Notes under the pieces: generated by a model
Database searches by the model: none
Seen by the model: the letters and a program-made list of their open reading frames with translations, nothing else
Told to the model about the DNA's origin: nothing
Shown here: positions 33,566 through 42,331 of the stretch, piece after piece
Layout of the letters: each line of letters opens with the position of its first letter
How positions within the stretch are numbered: position 1 is the first letter of the stretch
Position numbers and translations under genes: made by a program
DNA from: an uncultured Ruthenibacterium sp.
GTDB taxonomy: Bacteria; Bacillota; Clostridia; Oscillospirales; Ruminococcaceae
Reading direction: 5' to 3'
Assembly: GCA_910587145.1 (NCBI GenBank)
Contig: CAJUMH010000010.1
Location: 1 to 64,000, forward strand
Length of the DNA stretch: 64,000 nt

Positions 33566-34114
33566 ATGAAAAAAACACATGCTTTAGCGGCCTTTCTTGC
33601 GCTTGTGCTGGCGGTAACGGTAAGCTTGCCCGGCGCATGGGCGTACTTTACCGCTAACGTTCGCGCAGGCGGCGGCCGCACGGTGCAGCTGCAAAACCAA
33701 ACCGAGATTACCGAAGAGTTTGCCGATTGGAACAAGCAGATCACCATCACCGCCGCCTCTGGCACACAGCCGGTTTATGTGCGGGCACGCGCGTATTCTA
33801 CCTACGGGCTCACATACACCGGCGAGGGCTGGCAGCGGAGGGATGCCGACGGCTGGTATTACTATCAAACTCCCCTTGCAAACCCCTCCGAGGCGCAGGG
33901 CGCGGCCCCCGCATGGGCACAGCCCGGGGCTGCTCCGCTGAACGTACACATCACGGTGGAAGGCGCGCAGCAGGGCGAAACACCCGAGGATTTCGACGTG
34001 GTTGTGGTATACGAGACAACGCCTGTCACCTATAATGCAGACGGCAGCCGCGTTTCTCCGGAGGCTTCCGATTGGAACGCGCAGCTGCAGACGAACGGAG
34101 GTGCGGCGCAATGA
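33566..34114 (+). CDS. SipW-dependent-type secreted protein (CalY/TasA-like)
   Basis: 182 residues. The signal peptide (1-26) is followed by AYFTANVRAGGG, the short aromatic text after the cleavage site that marks SipW-type substrates. The rest is a beta-rich domain (VYVRARAYSTYGLTY). CalY/TasA proteins make extracellular fibres in Bacillus; a SipW-type peptidase domain is encoded at 36657. The stop overlaps the next start (ATGA). Confidence 0.75.
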   Translation: MKKTHALAAFLALVLAVTVSLPGAWAYFTANVRAGGGRTVQLQNQTEITEEFADWNKQITITAASGTQPVYVRARAYSTYGLTYTGEGWQRRDADGWYYYQTPLANPSEAQGAAPAWAQPGAAPLNVHITVEGAQQGETPEDFDVVVVYETTPVTYNADGSRVSPEASDWNAQLQTNGGAAQ

Positions 34115-34944
34115 AAAGAATCAGAAGGCTTGCCGCGTCTCCTGCCGTAACTGCCGGCGCGCTTGTTTTGGCCGTATGCCTGCTGGCGTTCAGCACCGTC
34201 GGCGGCACGCGCGCGGCGCTTACCTATTATTCCGAAAACTATATTTCCACCGTGCAAATGCAGGAATTGGGCGTTTCTTTAATGGAGAACGGCAAGCCCG
34301 TGGCCACCGGGAACGCCGCTACCAGTGCGAACGCCCGTGCCGACGGCGCGCAGGCCTCCGCGCTGCTGGCGCCGGGCACCCTCATTCTGCAGGGGCAATC
34401 ACAGTTCGAGGCCGCCACCGAGCCGTTCAAGATCGGCGCGGTCTATCAGGAACAGCTTGCCGTGCACAATCCCACCGATAACGGCGCGGCCGCCGCGCAG
34501 GGGGCCTCGAACATTACGCAGTATGTGCGCGTTACCGTTACGCGCTATTGGGTAAAGCCCGACGGAAAGGGCGGCCTGACAAAATCGCCCGAGCTGGACC
34601 CCTCCCTCATTGGCCTGAACCTTGTAACGGGGAACGGCTGGGTGGAGGATACGGCCGCGCGCACAGGCGAGCGCACCGTGCTGTATTACACGCGGCCGCT
34701 GCAGCCCGGCGAAACCACGCCCGTCTTTGCCGATACGCTGAAAATCGACCCCAGCGTGCAGGTAACGGTGCGGCAAAGCACCGAGGCCGGTAAGGTGACC
34801 AACACCTATGTATACGATGGCGCCTCGTTCCAGCTGGAGGTAAAGGTGGACGCTGTGCAAAACCACAACGTGGCAGATGCCGTTCGCAGCGCATGGGGGC
34901 GCGCGGTAACGGTAGACGGCGCGGGCACGCTGTCTTTAAGCTAA
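34111..34944 (+). CDS. SipW-dependent-type secreted protein, second copy
   Basis: 277 residues from the ATG at 34111, which overlaps the previous stop by 4 bases. The signal peptide ends near residue 36 and the text STVGGTRAALTYYSENYIST matches the SipW-type signal region. The mature part is a beta-sandwich-like domain (YVRVTVTRYWVKPDGKGG, VLYYTRPLQPGETTPVFAD). There is no sorting signal. Probably a TasA-like matrix or pilus accessory subunit. Confidence 0.75.
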   Translation: MKRIRRLAASPAVTAGALVLAVCLLAFSTVGGTRAALTYYSENYISTVQMQELGVSLMENGKPVATGNAATSANARADGAQASALLAPGTLILQGQSQFEAATEPFKIGAVYQEQLAVHNPTDNGAAAAQGASNITQYVRVTVTRYWVKPDGKGGLTKSPELDPSLIGLNLVTGNGWVEDTAARTGERTVLYYTRPLQPGETTPVFADTLKIDPSVQVTVRQSTEAGKVTNTYVYDGASFQLEVKVDAVQNHNVADAVRSAWGRAVTVDGAGTLSLS

Positions 34945-34957
34945 GGAGGGCCGAAGC

Positions 34958-36676
34958 ATGAAAAAAAGAGTATGGGCAACGGCTTTGTCCCTTCTGGTGC
35001 TGGCGGCGTTTTCTGCCGCGGCATTTGCCGAGACGCATACGGCCGAATGGAACGTTACCTTTACAGGCGAAAACAAGCTGGAGAGCAACTATACCGCCGC
35101 GCAGCTGGGCCAAAAGGTATACGAGATGCAGCCGGGCGATACGGTGGAATTAAAGCTGAATCTTTCCAACAATAACGGCGCGTCCTCCAACTGGTATTTA
35201 AGCAACGCCGTGCTGCAATCGCTGGAAGAATCCGGCAACGCGGCCAGCGGCGGCGCGTATGAATACGAGCTGCTGTATACCAATGCGGCGGGCGACGAGA
35301 CCGTGCTGTATACCAGCGATTCGGTGGGCGGCGAGCGCGCCTTTGGAGACCGTGTGGGCCTGAAAAACGCCACCGAGGGCCTGGAAGATTTTGTCTATCT
35401 GGATACGCTGGACGCGGGCGCAAAGGCCGTTGTCAGCCTGCGCGTATCGCTGGACGGCGAAACGCAGGGCAACAGCTATCAGGATACATTGGCGCGTTTG
35501 CAGCTGAACTTTGCCGTCGATCCCATCGTTTCGCGCGAAGAGGCTGTTACGCGGCCGGGCCTGAGCGTGGTGCAAACAGGCGACGAGAATCAATCGCTGC
35601 CGTTCCTGATTGTGGCGGGCGTAAGCGGCCTGCTGCTACTGGCGCTGGCCCTGATGGGCATGCGCGGGCGCAAGGCGGCGAAGAAAAACGCCCGCAGGGT
35701 ATTAAGCCTGCTGCTGGCGGGCGCGCTGGTATGCGCCGCGCCCGCGCTGTCGATGGCGGCGCATGCGGCCGACGGCGACGCCGTGCCCGCAAACGGCGGC
35801 CTCACCTATACGGTGCGGCTGTATCCCGGCGCGCAGGGCACGCTGAACCCCGCCAACCTCATCTCCGTACAGGGCGGCGCAAATTACAGCATGGCCATGG
35901 AAAACGGCGTTTGCGTGCTCAGCGGCCTGCCCTACGGCGCGATAGTAACATTCCGCACCGACGAAGAGACGGAGGGCGGCGTGGCGCTGAACCGCACCGA
36001 AAACGCCGACAGCAAGTATTATGTGCGCGGCGTGCGCGAGAGCGGGCAGGATAACAGCACGGTAAGCCAATCGGCCTTTTCGGTAACGGGCGATATAGAT
36101 TATGTAGTGGCCTACGGCATTCGCGGCGAGATGGTGGCCTACACCATCCGCTTCGAGGATGCGGCGGGCAACGAGCTGGCCCCTGCGCTGGTGCGGCACG
36201 GCAACATCGGCGATAAGCCGATTGTGGCGTATCAGTACATCGAGGGCTACCGCCCGCAGGCGTACAACCTTGCCAAAACGCTTTCTCAAAATGCCGAAGA
36301 AAACGTTTTTACGTTTACTTACGCGCCCATTGACGTGAACGTGACGGTGCAGACGGTGGTAACGCCGGGCGTTACCACCGTGGAGCCCGCGCCCGGCGTA
36401 GCTGCGCCGCCGGCGCCCGCACCGGGCGGCGAGGAGATACTGGATGAGCCCGCGCCGCTTGCCCCGCCGGAAGAAGTGATCGATCTGGACGAAACACCGC
36501 TGGGCCTTCCCGACACGGTGACGGAGACGATTGATGATTTTGCCACGGCACTGTCGGGGCTGCCCATGCCGGTACGTGTGGGCCTGAGCGCAGGCTTTGC
36601 CGGCCTTGGCCTATGGCTCATTCTGCTGTTTGTACACAAAGAGGGGGAAAAGAAAAATGACGCAAAGGCGAGCTGA
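34958..36676 (+). CDS. Double surface protein: TGD-type sorted module fused to a second signal-bearing module
   Basis: 572 residues. Module 1: signal peptide 1-24, a beta domain (25-195), then SVVQTGDENQSLPF (203-216), a membrane helix (214-234) and a basic tail. This is a complete TGD-type sorting signal, the kind used by class B-like sortases. Module 2 starts in the same frame at about 245 with RRVLSLLLAGALVCAAPALS and MAAHA, a second complete signal peptide. It continues with a beta domain, MucBP-like text (YTIRFEDAAGNELAPALVRH), a Pro-rich linker (465-510) and a C-terminal helix (545-562). The next gene overlaps the end by 20 bases and encodes the matching protease-sortase. Confidence 0.85.
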   Translation: MKKRVWATALSLLVLAAFSAAAFAETHTAEWNVTFTGENKLESNYTAAQLGQKVYEMQPGDTVELKLNLSNNNGASSNWYLSNAVLQSLEESGNAASGGAYEYELLYTNAAGDETVLYTSDSVGGERAFGDRVGLKNATEGLEDFVYLDTLDAGAKAVVSLRVSLDGETQGNSYQDTLARLQLNFAVDPIVSREEAVTRPGLSVVQTGDENQSLPFLIVAGVSGLLLLALALMGMRGRKAAKKNARRVLSLLLAGALVCAAPALSMAAHAADGDAVPANGGLTYTVRLYPGAQGTLNPANLISVQGGANYSMAMENGVCVLSGLPYGAIVTFRTDEETEGGVALNRTENADSKYYVRGVRESGQDNSTVSQSAFSVTGDIDYVVAYGIRGEMVAYTIRFEDAAGNELAPALVRHGNIGDKPIVAYQYIEGYRPQAYNLAKTLSQNAEENVFTFTYAPIDVNVTVQTVVTPGVTTVEPAPGVAAPPAPAPGGEEILDEPAPLAPPEEVIDLDETPLGLPDTVTETIDDFATALSGLPMPVRVGLSAGFAGLGLWLILLFVHKEGEKKNDAKAS

Positions 36677-38042
36677 CGGAAAACAGCCCGCACAAAGCAC
36701 AGGGCGGCGCGGCAAATCTTTGCCCGCCGCCCTGTGCGGCGCAGTGGGCAGGATCATTCTTCTGCTGGTGATCGTTGTATGCCTGCCCGCGCCGCTGGCG
36801 CGCGTGTGCGGGTATGAGGTATACAACGTGGTAAGCGGCAGCATGGAGCCGGCCATCCCGGTGGGCAGCGCCGTTTTTGTGCGGCCTGCGCCGCCCGCGC
36901 AGCTGTGTGCGCAGGATGTGATCGCGTTCCAAAGCCACGGCACGGTAATCACGCACCGCGTGGTGCAGAACAACACGCTCGAAAGCAGCCTTGTCACCCA
37001 GGGCGACGCCAACCTGCAGCCAGACCCGGAGGCCGTGCCCTACGGCAGTGTGATCGGCCGTGTCGAGCGCCACGTGCCGGGCCTTGGCTGGCTGCTGGGC
37101 GCTTCCACAGGCGCCTCCGGCCGCCTTTACCTCGTCTGTCTGGCCGCCGCCGGCGCGCTGCTAAGCCTTGTGCCCGTGCTGCTGCAAAAAAGGCAGGGCC
37201 CCGGTACGGGGGAGCGGCGGCAGGCAGAGCCCGGCCCTGCACGGCCGAGCGGCGCGCCCGAACGGGAGAAGCCGGGCATGGCAGAGCGCGTTCGCCGGGT
37301 ATTGATGCTTTTGCTGGCGGTGGTGCTCGTCGTCTCTCTTGGCGGATACGCGCTGACGCAGCGGCGCGCCCGGCAGCAGCGCCAGGCCTATACCGATCTT
37401 GCGCAGCAGTACACCGCCGCGCCCGGCCCGGCACAGGGCGCGGCCGCGCAGGGCTCCGCCTCGGACGCCCCGCCCATTACGGTGGATTTTCAGGCGCTGC
37501 AGGCGGCAAACAGCGATATTGTCGGCTGGATCTACTGCGAGGGAACGCAGATCAGCTATCCGGTGCTGTACGGCGAGACAAACGATACCTATCTGCGCCA
37601 GGATGCCGAAAAAAATTACAATGTTGCCGGCTCGATCTTCATCGAGGCTCAGAACAGCGCGGATTTTTCGGATGTGAACACGATTCTTTACGGCCACCAC
37701 ATGAACGACGGCAGCATGTTCGCCGCGCTGGAAAACTGGCAGGATCAGGCGTTTTGGGATGCGCACCCGGTGCTCTGGCTGTTCACGCCGGCGCAAACAT
37801 ACCGGCTGGCGCCGTTCAGCGCATACGAAACATCGGCCTATTCCGAAACCTACACCATCTTTTCCGCCCCGTGCGAACAGCTGAACACATATCTGCGGGC
37901 GGCACAGGAGCGCTCGGCCGTACAGGCCGGCGCCGCGCCGGACGGCACGGCGCGTTATGTGCTGCTTTCTACCTGCGCCTCCGCCTTCGACAGCGGCGAG
38001 GCCCGCAGCGTGCTGCACTGCGTGCTGGAGCCGGCGGCATAG
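36657..38042 (+). CDS. Fusion of SipW-type signal peptidase and class B sortase
   Basis: 461 residues from the ATG at 36657, overlapping the gene before. N-terminal half: a membrane helix (31-50), VVSGSMEPAIPVGSAVFVRP with nucleophile Ser62, THRVVQ with His100 in place of Lys (the SipW/ER type), and a second helix (157-176). A Pro/Arg linker and a third helix (212-231) follow. The C-terminal half is a class B sortase: TILYGHHMNDGSMFAALENW with His347, LLSTCASAF with Cys440, and Arg450. One protein could thus cut the SipW-type signals and then anchor TGD-type proteins. Both active sites look intact. Confidence 0.93.
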   Translation: MTQRRADGKQPAQSTGRRGKSLPAALCGAVGRIILLLVIVVCLPAPLARVCGYEVYNVVSGSMEPAIPVGSAVFVRPAPPAQLCAQDVIAFQSHGTVITHRVVQNNTLESSLVTQGDANLQPDPEAVPYGSVIGRVERHVPGLGWLLGASTGASGRLYLVCLAAAGALLSLVPVLLQKRQGPGTGERRQAEPGPARPSGAPEREKPGMAERVRRVLMLLLAVVLVVSLGGYALTQRRARQQRQAYTDLAQQYTAAPGPAQGAAAQGSASDAPPITVDFQALQAANSDIVGWIYCEGTQISYPVLYGETNDTYLRQDAEKNYNVAGSIFIEAQNSADFSDVNTILYGHHMNDGSMFAALENWQDQAFWDAHPVLWLFTPAQTYRLAPFSAYETSAYSETYTIFSAPCEQLNTYLRAAQERSAVQAGAAPDGTARYVLLSTCASAFDSGEARSVLHCVLEPAA

Positions 38043-38061
38043 CGGAGGCGGCAACATAAAA

Positions 38062-38104
38062 AAACAGCCGGAGATCCCGCGGTTCAAGCGGGTCTCCGGC
38101 TGTT
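38062..38104 (+). terminator. Terminator of the sortase-pilus locus
   Basis: An 18-base stem (AAACAGCCGGAGA...) with one bulged T and a 6-base loop, followed by TTTGGCTTTC. It lies 20 bases after the fusion gene. A 17-base direct repeat (38135-38151 and 38164-38180) follows. Confidence 0.85.
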
Positions 38105-38182
38105 TGGCTTTCTGCGATGCTTTTTTGCTATGCGTTTATGTTCTTTGGCCGCTTTTGCCATGTTTTATGTTCTTTGGCCGTT

Positions 38183-38500
38183 CTATTGCTCTGGGGATGC
38201 CTCTGTGCCGCGCTCCCCGGCGCTCTCCGCGCCCGCCTGCGCGGGCTTATCCTCCTGCGCGGGTGCCGCGCCCGCCGGCGTCTGTGCCTCTGCAAGCGCT
38301 GCCTGCTGCTGCGCATCGCGGCTCTTTTTCTGCTGCCACATGCCGCCAATAAACATTGCCAGGCCGGCCAGCTCCACCACAAGGCCGATCATCAGCAAAG
38401 CGCCGCCTTCCGAGAGCATTGACGCCAGCATACCGGCGCACAAGAGCATCAGCCCGGTTCCGCTTCTGCGGCGGTAGGTTTGTATGGGATCCGGTTTCAA
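38183..38500 (-). CDS. Small two-helix membrane protein
   Basis: 105 residues from a TTG at 38500, chosen because GGAAGG lies at the right distance; an upstream ATG (38545) lacks a ribosome site. A basic start (KPDPIQTYRRRSG) is followed by two membrane helices (about 15-32 and 36-54) and a polar Ala/Gln/Glu-rich tail. Function unknown. It converges on the pilus locus terminator. Confidence 0.6.
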   Translation of the reverse strand: MKPDPIQTYRRRSGTGLMLLCAGMLASMLSEGGALLMIGLVVELAGLAMFIGGMWQQKKSRDAQQQAALAEAQTPAGAAPAQEDKPAQAGAESAGERGTEASPEQ

Positions 38501-38617
38501 ACTATCCTTCCTCTCCGTAACAAGATCGGTTTGCTCAAACACCATCGCCGCAGCCGCGCAGGGGCCCGCGCGGCAAATAGCGGCTGCGCTTCGCAATGGG
38601 AACGCTGTTCCAAATTT

Positions 38618-38646
38618 ATTCTACCACAGCTTTGCCGGAGCGTCCA
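38618..38646 (-). promoter_or_regulatory. Promoter of the two-helix membrane protein gene
   Basis: Minus strand TGGACG (38641-38646), 17 bases, TAGAAT (38618-38623). Confidence 0.45.
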
Positions 38647-38717
38647 CTGTTTTTTTGCGCGAACGAGGCGCATCTGCTTGACCTTTGTTCAAAAAAATCG
38701 CGCGCGCCGTCTCCCTC

Positions 38718-38746
38718 TTGCAAGCAGAGGTAAAATAATGTATACT
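38718..38746 (+). promoter_or_regulatory. Promoter of the 45-residue membrane protein gene
   Basis: TTGCAA (38718-38723), 17 bases, TATACT (38741-38746). It may also drive rimM-trmD by read-through. Confidence 0.65.
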
Positions 38747-38803
38747 ATATTTAAACCCTTTCGGCAAGCACTGCCGAAATTTGGGAAAGGAGCTTGAAGT
38801 ATT

Positions 38804-38941
38804 ATGAGAAAAGGCGGCGCATTTCGCATCGTTGGGCTGATCCTTGGCATTGTGGGAACCGTAATATCGGTGACAGCCCTCGTATTCAGCATCGTAGGCA
38901 TGCTGCTTGGAAAAAAGCCCATCAAGCCGAATATCCGCTAA
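38804..38941 (+). CDS. 45-residue single-pass membrane peptide
   Basis: Begins MRKGGAFRIVGLILGIVG, with one membrane helix (about 9-35) and a basic end (GKKPIKPNIR). GGAAAGGAG lies upstream of the ATG and a good promoter is at 38718. No family recognised. It is the first gene before rimM-trmD, 175 bases away. Confidence 0.65.
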   Translation: MRKGGAFRIVGLILGIVGTVISVTALVFSIVGMLLGKKPIKPNIR

Positions 38942-39116
38942 TGGGGCCAGGCCGGGGGAATTCACCCTCGGCCTGTAATTATGGAGGGGCAGCCGTGTGC
39001 GATTATCAGCCGGTGCGTACAGAGTGGCCGGCACAGGCGGCAAAACCGTCGGATAGGACAAAACCGCCGCGCGGCGTTGTTCAGACGGGCAGATTCGAGG
39101 GAAGAGAGAAAAACGT

Positions 39117-39650
39117 ATGAAGCAATTTATCGAGGCGGGAGAGTTCGTTACCACGCACGGCGTACTGGGCGAGCTGAAGCTGTATCCATGGTGCGACAGC
39201 GCCGCGTTTGCGGCGGCGCTGCCGCGCCTGTATTTTACGCCGCAGGGCGGGCAAGAGACGAAGGTAGAGGCGGCGCGCGTGCACAAGGGCATGTGTCTGG
39301 TGCGCCTGCACGGTGTGAACAGCCTCGACGCCGCGCGCGCCTATATCCGCAAAGTGGCCTATTTCAATCGGGCGGATGTCACGCTGCCCGAGGGGCGCTG
39401 GTTTGTGCAGGATATCATCGGCTGCAAGGTGCTGGATGCGGATACGGGCACGGAATACGGCGTCATCACCGCCATTGATCACCCGGCGGCCTCGGATATC
39501 TATACCGTGCAAAACAGCGCGGGCGAGACGTTTTTGTTCCCGGCCGTGCCGGAATTTCTGGTGCAGCTTGCGCCGGAGCGCGGCGAGGTTGCCGTGCGGC
39601 CGATCCCCGGCATGTTTACAAACGGCGGAGGAAGCGAAGATGCGCATTGA
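39117..39650 (+). CDS. rimM: 16S rRNA processing protein RimM
   Basis: 177 residues. The N-terminal RimM barrel (GEFVTTHGVLGELKLYPWCD) and C-terminal PRC barrel (DIIGCKVLDADTGTEYGVIT, then LFPAVPEFLV) are complete. RimM helps mature the 30S head by binding S19 and 16S rRNA. The stop lies inside the start of trmD (11-base overlap), the usual coupled pair. Confidence 0.95.
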   Translation: MKQFIEAGEFVTTHGVLGELKLYPWCDSAAFAAALPRLYFTPQGGQETKVEAARVHKGMCLVRLHGVNSLDAARAYIRKVAYFNRADVTLPEGRWFVQDIIGCKVLDADTGTEYGVITAIDHPAASDIYTVQNSAGETFLFPAVPEFLVQLAPERGEVAVRPIPGMFTNGGGSEDAH

Positions 39651-40446
39651 TATCGCCACGCTGTTTCCCGAAATGTGCGACAATGCCCTTGCCGAAAGCA
39701 TCATCGGGCGCGCGCGCCGGCGCGGGGATATCGAGCTGTATTGCCACCAGATCCGCGATTATACGCTCAACCGTCAAAAGCAGGTGGACGATTACCCCTA
39801 CGGCGGCGGGCACGGCATGATCATGCAGGCGCAGCCTGTTTACGATTGCTGCCGGCACATCATCGAACAGGTGCAGGCGGCGGGGCGCGCACGTCCGCGC
39901 GTGATCTTTTTAACGGCCGCGGGCACGCCGCTCACCGAGGCAAAATGCAAAGAGCTGGCCGCGTGTGAGAGCCTGCTTTTGGTATGCGGCCATTACGAGG
40001 GGATGGACGAGCGCGTTATCGAGGCATTGGCGGACGAGGAGCTTTCCATCGGCGACTATGTGCTCACCGGCGGTGAGCTTGCGGCGCTGGTTGTGGCAGA
40101 CAGCGTGTTTCGCCTGTGCCCCGGGGTGCTGTCCTGCCCGGAGGGCTACGAGGACGAGAGCCATTACAGCGGCCTTTTGGAGTATCCGCAGTACAGCCGC
40201 CCCGAGGAATGGAACGGCCGCCGCGTGCCCGAAATATTGCTTTCGGGGCATCACGCAAACATCGAAAAGTGGCGGCGCGCCCAATCGCTGGAGCGCACCC
40301 GCCTGCGCCGGCCGGATCTGTACGAGCGCTATATTTGCGAGCAAACTGCAGAACGCCCCGCAGAGCCGGCAGCACCGGCCCCAAAATCTGCCGCGGAGCA
40401 CCCCGAACAGGCGGCCTGCCAACAGCCCGTTTTTGAGACACCATAA
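39640..40446 (+). CDS. trmD: tRNA (guanine-N1-)-methyltransferase TrmD
   Basis: 268 residues from the ATG at 39640. Starts MRIDIATLFPEMC and carries the SPOUT knot motifs YGGGHGMIM, LVCGHYEGMDERV and SIGDYVLTGGELAA. It methylates G37 of tRNAs that read CNN codons, using SAM. The C-terminus has an extra Ala/Pro-rich tail (about 235-268) not usual for TrmD. Coupled with rimM. Confidence 0.97.
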   Translation: MRIDIATLFPEMCDNALAESIIGRARRRGDIELYCHQIRDYTLNRQKQVDDYPYGGGHGMIMQAQPVYDCCRHIIEQVQAAGRARPRVIFLTAAGTPLTEAKCKELAACESLLLVCGHYEGMDERVIEALADEELSIGDYVLTGGELAALVVADSVFRLCPGVLSCPEGYEDESHYSGLLEYPQYSRPEEWNGRRVPEILLSGHHANIEKWRRAQSLERTRLRRPDLYERYICEQTAERPAEPAAPAPKSAAEHPEQAACQQPVFETP

Positions 40447-40627
40447 GGGTTTGCGGCACTTTTTGCAGCCGGGCCTTCAGGCGAAACATCACGAATTTTC
40501 AGCCAAAAAACTGTGGAATGCGCCAAGCATGTTGAAAACTAATTGGTGATTATTTACAAAGAAACGGCAGGGGAACTTGTCTGTTTGTGTCATTGTTGGA
40601 GAAAATCGCCGGAAACGCTCAAAAAGA

Positions 40628-40655
40628 TTGACGCGGAGCCCCGATTTGGTATAAA
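40628..40655 (+). promoter_or_regulatory. Promoter of the HPr gene
   Basis: TTGACG (40628-40633), 16 bases, TATAAA (40650-40655), about 60 bases before the start codon. Confidence 0.65.
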
Positions 40656-40716
40656 ATAAGAGAGAAGCAGAGCAGCTTCTATCTTTTTGAAACTTTGATA
40701 ATGGGAGCGTTTTATT

Positions 40717-40980
40717 ATGTTTGTGAAAGAAGTAACTGTGGAGAATCAGGTCGGGCTGCACGCGCGTCCCGCTACTTTCTTCATTCAGAAGGCGAATGAA
40801 TTTAAGTCTTCCATCTGGGTGGAGAAAGAGGAGCGCCGCGTCAACGCGAAGAGCCTGCTGGGCGTTTTGTCGTTGGGCATCGTGGGCGGCACCACCATCC
40901 GCATTATTGCCGATGGCGCGGACGAGCAGGCCGCTGTGGATGGGCTGCTCAAGCTGGTAAATTCCGGCTTCAGCGAATAA
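40717..40980 (+). CDS. ptsH: Phosphocarrier protein HPr
   Basis: 87 residues. GLHARPAT holds His15, which takes the phosphate from enzyme I. AKSLLGVLSL holds Ser46, the Firmicutes regulatory site for HPr kinase. It relays phosphate to sugar PTS systems and, as HPr-Ser-P, works in catabolite control. No ptsI lies next to it. It has its own promoter and terminator. Confidence 0.96.
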   Translation: MFVKEVTVENQVGLHARPATFFIQKANEFKSSIWVEKEERRVNAKSLLGVLSLGIVGGTTIRIIADGADEQAAVDGLLKLVNSGFSE

Positions 40981-41009
40981 ACAGCTTAAATCAAATCGTC
41001 AGCAACGAA

Positions 41010-41036
41010 AAAGCCGCCCATTTTTGGGGCGGCTTT
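41010..41036 (+). terminator. Terminator of ptsH
   Basis: Ten-base stem (AAAGCCGCCC / GGGCGGCTTT) with a 7-base loop and T-rich end, 29 bases after the stop. It also faces the converging EamA gene. Confidence 0.85.
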
Positions 41037-41073
41037 TGGCTTTATATGCGCTGCTGTTCCATCCTCCGAATTG

Positions 41074-41967
41074 TTACTCCATCCCCAAAATCACAATGCC
41101 CACGGCGGCCATCGCAATCACGGCATACTGTGCTTTTGAGAGCTTTTCCTTCAAAAACAGCCGGCTCCATACCAAAGACATCACGCAATAGGACGAGATC
41201 ATGGGCGCGGCCACAATGGCGTTTGCGCCGATGGCAAATACGTAGGCAAACTGTCCCGCCGTTTCACACAGTGCGGCGGCCAATTTGGGGGCTTCTCCCG
41301 GCAGATGCAGCGTTTGCCTTTTGATGATAACCACATACACAAACGCAACGGCCGCCATAAACAGAAACGTCAGCTCATAGGCGATGTTGGCCTGTTCCTC
41401 AGCGATTACGGTATCCAGCAAAAGCGCGTCGGCAAATGTGCCGAGGCCATCGATGATGCAGTACAAAATGGGGAACAGCACCGCGAGAAAGCTGCGGGTA
41501 TATTTGCGGTTTGCGTCGCCCTCCGCCTGCAATCGCTGTGCGCTGCCGTACCTTTTTTCCAGTACCGAAAGCGCGAATACCCCAGCGCACACCAGCGCCA
41601 CCGCAAAAAATTGCAGGCCGGACATGGTTTCGTGCAGAATCAAAAAGCACAGCAGCGCGGCCACCGCGCCCGAGGAATTGCAGATGGGGGACGATACCGA
41701 AAGCTCAATGTAGCGCAGGCCCGCGTAGCCGAGGATCATCGAGAGAATATACAAAAACGAGGCGGGCAGATAGATGATGATATCCGCAAAGCGGAACGGC
41801 GTGCCTGTCAAAATCAGAAAAACAGCGTGCGCGCCCATCACAAGGCCAACGGCTATCACCATCTTCCAGTGGCTGTATTTGTCGTCCGGCTTCGAGCCCA
41901 TTTTGGAAAACAGGTCGGAGCCGCTCCAGAATAAAATCGCGATCAGCGAAAGAAAAAACCACGTCAT
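41074..41967 (-). CDS. EamA/DMT family transporter
   Basis: 297 residues with ten predicted membrane helices in two EamA halves (MTWFFLSLIAILFWSGSDLF and the second half starting near LAVLFPILYCIIDGLGTFAD). DMT proteins export metabolites or carry sugars and amines. The substrate is not evident. The 250 bases upstream hold no motif that I can name. Confidence 0.87.
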   Translation of the reverse strand: MTWFFLSLIAILFWSGSDLFSKMGSKPDDKYSHWKMVIAVGLVMGAHAVFLILTGTPFRFADIIIYLPASFLYILSMILGYAGLRYIELSVSSPICNSSGAVAALLCFLILHETMSGLQFFAVALVCAGVFALSVLEKRYGSAQRLQAEGDANRKYTRSFLAVLFPILYCIIDGLGTFADALLLDTVIAEEQANIAYELTFLFMAAVAFVYVVIIKRQTLHLPGEAPKLAAALCETAGQFAYVFAIGANAIVAAPMISSYCVMSLVWSRLFLKEKLSKAQYAVIAMAAVGIVILGME

Positions 41968-42219
41968 TCAAACTCATCCTTTTCCTTTGATTTTGCGCCG
42001 CAGGCCGGCGCGGCCGCCGCCCGTGCAAAGGCTTGGAACGGGGCAGCCCTTAAAGGAAAAGCGCAGGAGGCGGCCTGCGGGGAAACCTGGTATTGTGCCA
42101 GCACTGGGTCCGTCTGATGTGCGTCTGCTTTTTCAAAAACACGCCTCCTTTTCTGAGGATCCCATAGGATCTTCAAATCGTTTTTTGGGGCCCTGCAATT
42201 TTGGGGCCTCTGCAAAACA

Positions 42220-42251
42220 AAAACGCCGCAGGCGGCTGCCTGCGGCGTTTT
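42220..42251 (-). terminator. Terminator of the tRNA cluster
   Basis: A 14-base perfect stem (AAAACGCCGCAGGC and complement) with a 4-base loop, directly after tRNA-Phe on the minus strand. Confidence 0.85.
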
Positions 42252-42252
42252 G

Positions 42253-42328
42253 TGGTGCCTCCGATCGGAATCGAACCAATGACACGGGGATTTTCAGTCC
42301 CCTGCTCTACCAACTGAGCTACAGAGGC
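42253..42328 (-). tRNA. tRNA-Phe (anticodon GAA)
   Basis: 76 bases with encoded CCA. Acceptor GCCTCTG pairs with CGGAGGC; anticodon stem GGGGA/TCCCC with loop CTGAAAA gives GAA. Last gene of a four-tRNA unit. Confidence 0.95.
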
Positions 42329-42331
42329 AAG

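Noticed and set aside
41968..42219. Possible leader RNA upstream of the EamA transporter
   Set aside because: Several GC-rich words recur, but no known riboswitch core or clear terminator/antiterminator pair is visible.
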